This document shows, piece by piece, positions 1-8,799 of a stretch of 37,762 nucleotides of DNA; position 1 is the stretch's first letter; each line of letters begins with the position of its first letter. The notes beneath the pieces are model-generated. The model had not been told where the DNA came from and made no database searches. It worked only from the letters and a program-made list of their open reading frames with translations. Both the position numbers and the translations under genes were made by a program. Location of the stretch: the NCBI GenBank assembly GCA_015680685.1, contig MNCI01013742.1, forward strand, positions 384,553 to 422,314, read 5' to 3'. This DNA comes from Gnetum montanum. Taxonomy: Eukaryota > Streptophyta > Gnetopsida > Gnetales > Gnetaceae.

Positions 1-218
1 AGTACGACTTCACTACGAGCATTAACTGCTTGGTAACCCAGTAGCGTATTCCAGGATTCTGNACCGTGACACTTACAAGCAAGCCTGGGAAGACAACGAA
101 CGATTAACCCCAAGTGTTTCTTGTGGTGTTAAGGCATTTAGTCTGTGGAGTTCAACCGGATCGCACGTGCACGCTCGTATTCGTATGGTTGAGTGTAGGG
201 GTACCTCGCCACTCATCA
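1..218 (+). mobile_element. 3' end of an LTR (Ty3/gypsy-type family), cut by the window start
   Basis: The block ends in CCACTCATCA at 218. Its last 64 bases are nearly the same as the reverse complement of the last 64 bases of the window, which form another LTR end. It also carries the CTTGGTAACCCAGTAG motif found in the other LTRs here (about 3640, 5010, 29170 and, reversed, 33910). No primer-binding site follows the CA end, so it is a 3' LTR or a solo LTR. A single N at 62 is an assembly join. Family membership is seen directly; the superfamily is inferred from the related gag-protease element at 28605. Confidence 0.7.
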
Positions 219-381
219 GTAGGGTTCTTTATTTAGTGTGGATAGTTAGAGGTTGAAAGATGTCACCTCCATTGAAAGTTTGTAGGAAAATATCCTTTCT
301 CTAGTATCTTCTCTATCCCACCTACCACTTATTTCATCCTTTTACATTTACTTTATGCTAATTACTATTTACTTTACTGAT
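219..381. other. AT-rich spacer, no gene seen
   Basis: AT-rich sequence between the LTR end and the minisatellite. The part from about 340 already resembles the repeat unit (CATTTACTTT-like words) and may hold one or two decayed copies. No coding frame or element end is recognised. Confidence 0.5.
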
Positions 382-560
382 GTTACTATTCATTTACTAT
401 CTTTTACCAAGGCTACTATTCATTTATCATATTTTATTGTAGTTACTATTCATTTACTATATTTTGCTAAGGTTACTATTCATTTACTATTTTTTTACCA
501 AATTTATTAGTCATTTACCATATTTTACAATGGTTACTATTCATTTATCTTTTTACCATG
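382..560 (+). repeat. 30-bp AT-rich minisatellite, about 6 copies
   Basis: Successive units start near 382, 412, 442, 472, 502 and 533. Each reads roughly GTTACTATTCATTTACTAT followed by about 11 variable bases. The period is 30 with occasional 1-2 base changes in length. Units differ by a few substitutions, so the array is old or slowly homogenised. From 561 to 781 the sequence is AT-rich with no recognised feature. Confidence 0.85.
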
Positions 561-2068
561 ATATGTGTACTTCTTCCTAAGTTCATATTGTCTTAGCTCT
601 TAGAGCCATGTATTGTCGTAAAAATGGAATAAGTACTTTTGGTCCATAAAATATTCAAAATAACTTATTTATTAAGCATTCCAAGTAACATTACATATTC
701 AAATTACTAACTTAACTAAGATACATATGATTACATTCTTATAAGGTTGATGTAAAAGTAGGATGTTACAAGGGTAGAGTGTAACACCCTTTTATAGGAC
801 CTCACAATATTGTTTTATGTTTAGGATGTGCATAAATAGTCAGTTGGGGGTTATGAAATTGTCAAGATAAATGCATTATTTTAATGATATGTGTTTAAAG
901 ATCTTATAATAATATGTATCTGTGATAATGATTCCATGACTATGTGCATTGTTCTTGCTAGATGTATCATAGGATGTTTGTGACTAGCAGGTTGTGAGGA
1001 TTGTGAGGAAAGACTGAATATTAGGCAAGTATGACTCTCAATTGTGTGCTATGATTATGCATTATGAGTATGGTATTAATGTTACTTAGCTAGTCATTTT
1101 ATGGGGTCATGATGCATAGCATGTTATGCATGTTCGTATGGTATGACTAGCTTACATAAGTTATGATGTTCATATAATCTCATTGTTATCTGATGGATAA
1201 TTTATGATGTTATTAGGCTTGATCAGTATTTGGTTTGGATGTCTCATGGGCGTGTTATGGCATGTGGATCCCTCAATATTAGTTGGAGATAGGAAATTTC
1301 CTGAAAAAATTTGTAAAATGAAAATTTAAAATAAAAATAGTTATTATATGTTTATATAGTAAAATTATAATACATTTGCATCTCTCTTCTCAATCTTGTG
1401 CATCTTAGTTTCTTTTGGTTTCTTCTTCTCTTTTGTTCTTTGCTAAATCTCAACTAATTTTTGTGATTCTTAGTGTTGGACAGGCTATGGTCAAGTAGGT
1501 TTGGTTTGGATTTTGAAGGATCCAAGACCTTGTGAGGAGCATTTTGTTCATTGGAAATTTCATGAGTGTTTGACTCTGATGCATAATTATTATGATGGAT
1601 GTGATTTAGATGTTGATATTGGTAATTTAATTAACAAATTTAAGGATAGTAGAAATCCCATTGCCAGTCTCTCAATCCTACGTGATGTGATGTGAAGCTT
1701 GTACACTAATTTGATGCACTACTATGGACTTGATATATTTGTTGCATTGCTTAAAATTTAGTTTTTCTTATAAGTGTGAGTTATAAAAAGGTCACAACTA
1801 GGTCATGCTAGGATTTTCAAGAGGGATGTAGGTTGTGATGCAGTCATAGTTGAGGATGCAAGTTGTAAATAGTCATGGTAGAATCCCACCTAGGTCATGA
1901 TGGAGTTTTAATTTCCTATTTTCAACAATCGTGAGCCATGAATAATCATAAGTAGGGCAACAAGGTCATGTTTTTGTATGAGTCATAAGTAGGGTGCAAG
2001 TTGCAATGAGGTTGCAATGAGTGAAGAATTGATTTTTGTGAAGAAATGCAAGCTGCTAAATTTCCATT

Positions 2069-2161
2069 CCTTGTAAATGACCCTCACAAGTATGTTACCA
2101 ATTGTAGTCTAGGTCACAATCCCTTGTAAAGGACCCTTGCAAGCTGTAGTCTAGGTCACAA
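2069..2161 (+). repeat. imperfect tandem duplication inside the long LTR-like unit
   Basis: Two copies, 2069-2120 and 2122-2161, share CCTTGTAAA-GACCC at the start and TGTAGTCTAGGTCACAA at the end. The second copy has lost about 12 bases in the middle. Confidence 0.7.
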
Positions 2162-3192
2162 CTAATGTTTCGATAGAACATGAAGTTTCTAAACTTAGAA
2201 TTTGTTGGGTCTTATGTGTATTAATTATAATGTGACATTTGATAGTTATGATAATTTCCCATATCACTAGTTGCTAAGACCTATCGTTAGTACTTATGCT
2301 AAAGTGTTCGTGGTATGTGTGTATAACATATCAATTATGTCTAAATGTGTTAGATTATATTATGTGTTGAGCATGAGATATCATGAACTTAGAATGATAC
2401 ATGTACTAGTGGTTGCTTGTGATCATCATTTGTGTTATGCTTACAATGTCATTGTGATGTGCACATGACATTTGAAATTGACATAAGAATGTGGTCTCAT
2501 TAGTAATGAGGTACCCTAGAGGAGTATAGACTAGGCCTACAATTGGTATGACATTTTGAATCATATGGACATGCATGGATCTACCCTCTAGAAGGTTAGT
2601 GACATGGGACTATAGATGAGGCAATAGGCCTTATTAGTTGCAGTGATATGTGTGTTAACAAAATTAATAAAATACCTACAAGCATTGTTTATGTTATGAG
2701 TATTCATGTCAACAATATTATGCATCGTAAAAATTGGGAATGTGTCAGCTTCCATGAACAATATGTTTCTCTTAAGGGACCACTTGTTAGGGAAGTGTAT
2801 TATGCATTTTGTGTTATGCTCAAATTGTGTATTATATTCATGGTCTTTGTGGCATTGTGTCATGAGCATGTGTTAGTTGTCCCTTTGAGCATTGGATCCT
2901 AGGGTATTGTGTTATGTATAATTTGATGTGATTCATTAGAGCAAAAGATGCTATGAGCCTATATTAAGTATGATTATATTATGAGTCATATATTATGACA
3001 TTAGTATTGTGACATTGTGGATGTGATCTTTATGTCTTGGACATGCATGAATTGATTATGTTCTACATGCTAGATGTATGAGTTATGATTGATGTGACTA
3101 GATGCTTCTTATATATGTGTTATATTGATATTGATGTAGGTTACTTTGATTTTCTCACACCTCACCTCCAACATAGCATTGTACTTTACATC

Positions 3193-4021
3193 TAATGAAG
3201 CATCAATAAATAGGCTGCGTCAACCCATCTCCATTGCTGCATGGTGACATGCATCGATGCTTATGCAAATGTAGCCTATATCAATAAGCGCACCAACCAT
3301 ATTTATGGCATCTTGTGTCAATAGCATAGCAAAGCCCTTGTAATTTGTCTTTCCTAAAGGTAGAATATTTTTCTTTGAGTATCCATAATGTGAGTGAATG
3401 AGATTGTATAGAACTTTATTTGAGCGTCATGTACCTAAATGCATTGGTGTGAATGGCAATAAATTTGAGCTTTCTAGTATTCATTGTAGCACTTGGATTA
3501 GCTTAATGTTCCTTAATAGTACTTTACCTTAAATGCATTTTACATTCCATGTCAAAATAATTAATGTAATTAATCATAAACACATAAGTATGACCACTTT
3601 GAGCATAATGTATAACGCTTGGTTACACCTAGTAATTATCACTTGGTAACCTAGTAACATTAATACTAGTTCAGGATGTATACAATAAGTGTGTGTGACC
3701 ACTTATGTTAGGGTAGTTATCCTTTAAAACAAGTTAGCTTGTTAAAATAGTTAATCATTAAGAATTCATCTTTCTACATAGAACTTAATATAAAGATATA
3801 AAAATATAAATAAAAACAAATATCATATATCTTAACTCACATTTAACCATATGCAAAGCATACACAAGTGTGAGTTAGAAATACAACGATCACATGACCC
3901 TTTGGTTCATAGTCTCTAACTAAGGGCGAACTTAGGAATTAAGTCTACAAAATTTGACTGGATTGCTAGTACACACTTTTGATTCCTATGATTGGGTGCA
4001 GGGTATACTCGCTACTCATCA
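3193..4021 (+). repeat. 5' LTR of the deleted element
   Basis: It starts TAATGAAGCATC (the partner LTR has TGATGAAGCATC, so the terminal TG has mutated) and ends CTACTCATCA. It aligns along its length with 4495-5197 plus 6304-6499, including the block ACCAACCATATTTATGGCAT and the GGTAAC-CTAGTAAC motif near 3640. Length is 829 bp. Confidence 0.8.
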
Positions 4022-4041
4022 TTGGCATCATTGCTAGGGGA
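4022..4041 (+). other. primer-binding site
   Basis: TTGGCATCATTGCTAGGGGA directly follows the LTR end. The element at 29534 has the near-identical TTGGCATCGTTGTTGGGGA in the same place. It resembles the TGGCGCCGTTGCCGGGGA-type site that I recall for Athila-like plant elements. The position is seen directly; the tRNA assignment is from memory. Confidence 0.7.
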
Positions 4042-4042
4042 T

Positions 4043-4260
4043 ATACCTATGCTAGCCCACATCGGTGAAGCTACATGATTTGCATATGATCTTTGTGGCA
4101 AGGATGAAAAGATGAAGGCATTACTGGATACTTTCAAGCTTCCACCAATAGCAATAGTAGTAGCAGGATAACCTTAGCCACCTCCACCACCACAAGCAGC
4201 GAAATTGAGCGAAGGACCTTCAACACCATAGTAGCCTCCATCTCTAGGCTTTGTTTGAAA
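4043..4260 (+). pseudogene. C-terminal remnant of the coiled-coil element protein
   Basis: One frame reads HIGEA, then DEKMKALLDTF, then a short hydrophobic AIVVAG stretch, then a proline run and a SEGPSTP-like tail. The minus-strand element at about 34750-34920 reads HIGEA, EEKMKALLDAF, VAIVAG, a PRPP stretch and DEGPSKP in the same order. Both copies have two stop codons at the matching place just after VAG, so VAG may be the real C-terminus. Everything upstream of HIGEA is deleted here and the primer site nearly abuts it. Function is unknown. Confidence 0.6.
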
Positions 4261-4484
4261 ATTCACCTAGTCTTTAGCAACTCAAGGGAGCCTATTAAAT
4301 TTTTTATAAGAGTTTCCAATTTTGTTGTCATGAATATCAATTTTGTAATTCTATATAGTTTGGCACTCACGGTTGGTCAATCAATCTATTTGTTGTTTTT
4401 TAGTTAATAAATTCCATATGTTCCCAATTTTTGTAAAAAGCTTGATTCTACTTTTGTTCATTTGAGAATGAGTTTTTATTCAGT

Positions 4485-4494
4485 CGTGGGCGTA
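4485..4494 (+). other. polypurine tract before the 3' LTR
   Basis: CGTGGGCGTA sits immediately before TGATGAAGC. The minus-strand element has CGTGGGGGTA in the matching place before its 3' LTR (34477-34486 on the plus strand). The shared position and sequence identify it as the plus-strand priming site. Confidence 0.6.
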
Positions 4495-5197
4495 TGATGA
4501 AGCATCAAAAAACAAGCTACATCAACGAGCATGCATTAACATAGCCTCGTCAATGCATCCCCATCGACACATGCTGACATGCATCAAATCAGATGTGTTG
4601 ATGTTGATGTAAGAATAGCCTCTATAAAGATAATCACCAACCACATTAATGGTATCTTATGTCAATAGCATAGCGAAGCCCGTGTGGTTTTTCATTTCTA
4701 AAGTTAAAATATTTTTCTCTAAGTGCCCACAATGTAAGTGAAAGAGATTGTATGGAACTTTATTCAAGCTCCATGTACCTGAATGCATTGGTGTGAATGA
4801 TAATAAAGTCAAGATTTATAGCATTCATTATAGCACTTGGTTTAGCTTAATCTTCCTTACTAGCAATTTACTTCAAATGCATTTTACATTCCATGTCATA
4901 ATAATTAACATAATTAATCATGAATACAAAAGTACAACTGATTCAAGCATAATGTGTAATGCTTGGTAATCCTAGTAATGACCATTTGGTACACTCAATA
5001 ATCATTGCTTGGTAACCCAGTAGTAGTAATACTACGTTGGAATATGTATGGTAAGTGGGTATGACCACTTATGTTAGGGTAGTTAATCTTTAGAATAAGT
5101 TATGTAATTAAAATAGTTAATCATTAAATATTTATCTTTCTACATAGAACTTAAGAAAAAAAATATAAAAATATAAATAAAAACAAATATCATATAT

Positions 5198-6303
5198 TGT
5201 TGATCTTTTGGTATGTCAAAACATTAAGAAAAATGGAGAACAAGGATGCTTGTGTGGTTGTTGTATTTGCAAGGCAAGAACTTGGAAGAGCTCAAAGAAC
5301 AACATCTACAAGTTCTCAAGGAAGCATGGATAAGTATGTAGAAGCACAAGGACTCAAAAGAGCATGGACAAGGAATGAAGACTTCAACACCAAAAAGGAA
5401 GAATTAGAATCGAATGTAGAGAAGACATCTTCTAGAAATAATAGACATCTACTATCAAGATAAGACATCTCCTTGGAGATGAAGACATCTTGGCCGAGTT
5501 GAAAGTTTTTCAGAAAAAGATGTCTACAAGAAACAGTAGACATCTACCATGAAGAAGAGATGTCTCCCCTGAATTGAGGTATGATGCAGAGAGACATCCC
5601 AATCTTGAAGAAGACGTCTCTAGTGACTGTTAAAGAGCCATTGCACAAATTTTGAGGTGATTTTGAAAACATCTAGGCTATAAGAAGACTTCTTTCTCTT
5701 AGGAAAGGGACAAGCTTTATGTGCAAGAAAGTATCAACATCAAGTAATCATTGTGTATTATTTTTTGTACTTCATTATAATATTTATTGTACTATTGTAA
5801 GGGATCAATTGTGTTGAACCTTAAAGTACAAGGACCAACAAATTGGTTGCATCCTTTCCTTGTAATTCTTACTTCTCTTTTTTTGCCCCATTAGGGTTGA
5901 TGTGCTTCTTGCGAGAAGGCATAGTCCTTAAGCTTATTGGGATCTTGCGGGACTAAGTCTTGGTGTAGTGCCACAACACTCCGTAGCGGAGCTCAGGCTA
6001 TAAAGGTTGCAAGATCCTAAAAACTGCATTCTAAGCTTATTGGGACCTTTCAAGGTTGAGTGGATTTGTGATGTCAAATCACTCCAGAGTAAAGCTTAGA
6101 GTTTGTATAGGGTGTGGTACCCTTCAAACCACATTTTAAAAGAAACAAAGTTTGGAGGTGTGCAAGCGATCTCCCCTTCAAGATTGGAGTACCCAAGTTG
6201 GGGAACCATGTAATTGCTTATGTGTGCTTTGTGTTAAAGATTTTTTAATTGGGGAAACTTATTCATCCTTCCCCCTACCCTTCTCTAAGTTTAATGATCC
6301 TCA
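5198..6303 (+). mobile_element. solo LTR, probably Ty1/copia type, 1106 bp
   Basis: It starts TGTTGATC and ends GATCCTCA, an imperfect terminal inverted repeat with TG...CA. Flanks are TATAT (5193-5197) and TATAC (6304-6308). The uninterrupted LTR copy at 3193-4021 reads TATATCTTAACTC there, so this is a 5-base target duplication with one change. The last 60 bases contain a CTTATTCATCC...CCCTTCTCTAAG stretch, like the run before the end of many plant copia LTRs (family knowledge). An open frame of 88 codons at the 5' side is not a recognised protein. No internal region or second copy is present, so it arose by LTR-LTR recombination. Confidence 0.7.
5423..5619. promoter_or_regulatory. cluster of AGACATCT / AGATGTCT motifs in the solo LTR
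   Basis: AGACATCT occurs at 5423, 5443, 5463, 5483 and 5538. Its reverse complement AGATGTCT occurs at 5518 and 5558. Near matches are AGACATCC at 5592 and AGACGTCT at 5612. The first four are spaced exactly 20 bases apart. The cluster lies in the 5' part of the LTR, where enhancer sequences usually sit. A regulatory role is inferred. Confidence 0.55.
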
Positions 6304-7104
6304 TATACCTCAACTCACATTTAACTATACGTAAAGAATGCACAATTGTGAGTTAGGAAGACAACAATCACATGACCCTTTGGTTCATAGTCTTTGACTA
6401 TGGGCAAATTGAGAAACTAAGTCCACAGAATTTAACCAGATCACTAATATACGCATGTGATTCATATGGTTAGGTGTAGGGTATACTCATTTCTCATCAA
6501 CAATTGTAAGGAATGTGTAGAGACTCCCTTTATAAGTAGGTGATGAAGTTGAGAGCTCAAGAGATTAGTATATTTAAGGGAGGCAATGGAGGCCTTGGTT
6601 CTGTGTTCATGGACTTTCTATTGTATATTTTTGTACATGAGATAGATGTATTTCCAAACGACGTATGTCTTAACTGATTGTGAGCTATGACTCTTACGTA
6701 TGGTGTTTATATGATGTATACAATAATAGAACATGTGCAAAACATACAGATTGATATGATGTTATGGTTTGTGATATGGGCTTGCTATGTATGTGTATGT
6801 AGTATACTTATATGCATGACACTGTTAGAGGATAGTGTTATATATGCACTAGTTGTGTGTGTGTGTCATGCTTATTCAATTATTTTCTTTTGAGATTTTT
6901 ATGGAGTGATTATGATCTTTTGTTATGTCATGTAGTCTAGTTGCTTGTTTCAGTGATTCATTTTGCATGCTTTGGGTTAGCATTTGGTCCTTACCTGAGC
7001 TAGGCTTAGGTTGGACACATAAAGTGTTACATTAAATGTTACCAAAATGGATAAATTACACACTATAAATATTAGAGGAAGATTTGAAGTGGCTTTTATT
7101 TCAA

Positions 7105-7380
7105 ATAAGTTATAGGAATGGTGTCTCAGATAGCTTGAGCATGTGTAAAGAAGATCTCAAGTAATGAGCTTATAAAAAAATTGTTGCATCACTATTCTAT
7201 GAAAGCCATCAAAAGGAAGACCAAAAAATACATAAGAAAAAATGATTGGAGATTATTTGAAGAAATTGCAAATAAATAAAGATGTAGCTCTCCATAGAGG
7301 TGAATGTTGAAAAAGAACTCATGTAGCCAACCCTATTTTGTAGAGACAAGGTTAGGATGATGATGATTATTGATTGATCA
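7105..7380 (+). mobile_element. 3' tip of an RTE-clade LINE, decayed
   Basis: One frame with several stops reads a WCLR-LEHV-RRS stretch, then GRPKNT, then MIGDYLKKL, a DVALHRGE stretch, HVANPI, and finally DDDDY before a stop. This order matches the C-terminal tail of RTE-type LINE ORFs (R-W-GHV-RR, GRPKKTW, DRxxWR, IHVADP, acidic end). The sequence ends in a GATGATGATGATTATTGATTGA microsatellite; RTE elements typically end in short repeats, not poly(A). The 5' remainder is absent. The upstream limit is approximate. Confidence 0.65.
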
Positions 7381-7906
7381 TATGCCTTTGTCACATTCAC
7401 CATACATCATGAGCCTGTTACAGACATGACCAAACAGATAATGACTTGTGATCGACCTATGCTACTCCTAGATGTTTAACCTATCCTTTCCATGGATTAT
7501 GATAGAGTCTACTATGTATGCTTGTCTATTTGTATGGTTAGGCATTTGACATGCTCTTTGCGTATTATCATTGGAAACAAATTTGTGACATATAAACTAC
7601 AAATTGCATGCTTTAATAAAGAAACCCAAAAAAAAATTGGTTCCATCACTACGTGTATAAGGCTAGAAAAATTTGTTTGCATGTAACAAGAAGCATTTAC
7701 AAAAGTATGTAAATACAAAAGTAGAGATTAGAATTTGTGTTCTTGATCACTCTTATTGCTATCAACTCTCCCATGCCAACATAGGACCATGATTAATAAG
7801 TTTTAATCCTATGAAAACTAGAAATCCTATATGTCTTCTAACCATGCAAGTTATTTATGATGGTATTATAGATAAGGGAGAATAACCTCAACATATATTA
7901 AAAAGG
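7381..7906. other. AT-rich spacer, no gene seen
   Basis: Short overlapping open frames on both strands (around 7492-7718) have no family features and lie in AT-rich sequence. Nothing else is recognised. Confidence 0.5.
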
Positions 7907-7968
7907 TTGTCCCTTAACGTGAGCGGGTACCATTGATTTGTCCCTTAACGTGAGCGGGCACCATTGAT
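7907..7968 (+). repeat. 31-bp tandem duplication
   Basis: Copies 7907-7937 and 7938-7968 are identical except for one T/C difference (GCGGGTACC against GCGGGCACC). The unit begins TTGTCCCTTAACGTGAGCGG. The near identity suggests a recent event. It lies immediately before the block of gene fragments. Confidence 0.9.
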
Positions 7969-7970
7969 TC

Positions 7971-8160
7971 AAGACCGAGTTAAGCAATTGTAGCAATCTG
8001 AGGTGCATTGCTGGAGTTGATGGGTATCTCGCATCTTTGAGAGTAATCTTCATTGAAGGCTATGACCAGCAGAGCTTTCCCAACAGCCTTCTATGTCAGC
8101 CCCGTAATTTCAATCTAGCATCAAGGTCGCTCAACAAGGAGTTCATTACAATATATAGCT
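7971..8160 (+). pseudogene. LRR-like gene fragment (tentative)
   Basis: The frame that later carries the TPD1-like piece reads ELSNCSNLRCIAGVDG, LASLRVIFIEGYD and then SFPNSLLC. This looks like two irregular leucine-rich repeats of the kind in plant NB-LRR proteins (NL-CI, SL-VI-IEG). There is no other domain, no start, and the resemblance is short, so a non-LRR origin is quite possible. It is in frame with the next fragment, without a stop between. Confidence 0.3.
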
Positions 8161-8171
8161 ACAATAATTTA

Positions 8172-8400
8172 AGGAATTTCTTAGGATGGAATTTATCAGA
8201 CATAGCTACGTTCCAGGGGGCGTCGCATCCTGTGCCCAATTAGATGCCAACCTACACTGTTCAAATAGTGAATGCCTGTGCCACGGGCTGTTCCATCTCC
8301 AATGTTCATGTGAGCTACGGCTGGTTCAGTTCTACTCGGCTTGTGAACCCCAAGATTTTCAGACGATTGCCTGGTGAACACGATGGCAAACCTCTGAAAT
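8172..8400 (+). pseudogene. TPD1-like (tapetum determinant) fragment
   Basis: One frame reads SDIATFQG, one stop codon at 8241, then PTYTVQIVNACATGCSIS, VHVSYGWFSSTRLVNPK, IFRRL and DGKPL. TPD1-family secreted proteins have the order DI..FQG, PTYTVEI.N.C..GC.IS..H..CGWFSSA.LVNP..FRR, then DDCLVNDGKPL (family knowledge). Here the cysteine before GWFSS is tyrosine and the conserved DDCLVN is replaced, so at least two cysteines of the fold are lost. The family's C-terminal segment is missing: after KPL the sequence switches to peroxidase-like coding. TPD1 itself is a ligand for a receptor kinase in anther development; this copy cannot make it. Confidence 0.7.
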
Positions 8401-8404
8401 CCAA

Positions 8405-8790
8405 AAACGGTGGATGGAGGTGGGACGCGAGTGGAGTGTAATGCCAGCGACACCTTGAAAGCCAACAAGAATGGCAAACACTGCCGCTAGTGTTTCTGGG
8501 TTGTCCACATCGACATGGCGGAGCTTCTTGATGCTAAGGAAATGACCATGCCGCCTGGGTTTCCACCATGAATACGCAGCCCAAGGAGCTCACTTAGAAC
8601 ATTCTTGATATGATGAACAATTGTTGTGGAGTGACTACATGTCCATGCCTTTCACCCAAAACGTGATCACAGAAAAACTCTAACGCAGTATTGCTGCGGG
8701 AATTTGCCAAATCCATGATCCGCCTGGCAAAGGTTCAAGTCAAGATTGGCAGTTGTGGAGATGTGCGCCCTGACTGTGCATTCTTCAACT
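8405..8790 (+). pseudogene. class III peroxidase, C-terminal half, frameshifted
   Basis: The match is split over three frames. Near 8411 one frame reads GGW, then W-EVGRE, matching the GGP.W.V..GRRD segment. From about 8440 another reads ASDTLKAN and then IDMAELLDAKEMTM, matching the segment before the proximal histidine; the LSGAHTIG motif is degraded to PPGFPP plus a stop. From about 8680 a third reads LLREFAKSMIRLAKVQVK, IGSCGDVR and DCAFFN, matching the family's C-terminus. Class III peroxidases are secreted haem enzymes acting in the wall and vacuole. The N-terminal half with the distal histidine is absent. It joins the TPD1-like fragment directly at about 8400. Confidence 0.65.
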
Positions 8791-8799
8791 TGGGACGCT

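Larger units (their letters stand above)
3193..6499 (+). mobile_element. deletion-derived LTR element, two LTRs around a 473-bp interior
   Basis: Two direct LTRs (3193-4021 and 4495-6499) flank an interior that keeps only a primer-binding site, the C-terminal tail of a coiled-coil protein, and a polypurine tract. The same protein tail occurs in the minus-strand element at 34809-37631, so this is an internally deleted member of that family. The 3' LTR is split by a later solo LTR. Flanks are ACATC on the left and ACAAT on the right; a clean 5-base target duplication is not visible. The unit lies inside the TG/AT-rich block, making it the second of three nesting levels. Confidence 0.75.
4495..6499 (+). 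repeat. 3' LTR of the deleted element, split by a solo LTR
   Basis: It starts TGATGAAGCATC and ends TTCTCATCA. Without the 5198-6303 insertion and its 5-base target duplication it is 894 bp, close to its partner. Alignment to 3193-4021 resumes exactly across the insertion, which fixes the insertion point. Confidence 0.8.
782..7031 (+). mobile_element. long decayed LTR-like unit, interrupted by nested insertions
   Basis: The block begins TGTAACAC at 782 and ends GTGTTACA at 7031, a perfect 8-base terminal inverted repeat of the TG...CA kind typical of LTRs. Both flanks of the nested insertion (782-3192 and 6500-7031) share an unusual CpG-poor, TG/AT-rich composition, which supports one original unit of about 2.9 kb. 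A TATA-like TTTATAAGTAGG lies near 6530. No matching target duplication is visible (GAGTG on the left, TTAAA on the right) and no internal coding region was found, so the ends are tentative. It could be a solo LTR or a mosaic. Short open frames inside it are not convincing genes. Confidence 0.4.

Noticed and set aside
1501-1695. 64-codon open frame in the TG/AT-rich unit
   Set aside because: It starts at a TTG codon, has no family features and lies in low-complexity element sequence.
5197-5463. 88-codon open frame, Lys/Glu/Ser-rich
   Set aside because: It lies wholly inside the solo LTR and reads the AGACATCT motif array; no protein family is recognised.
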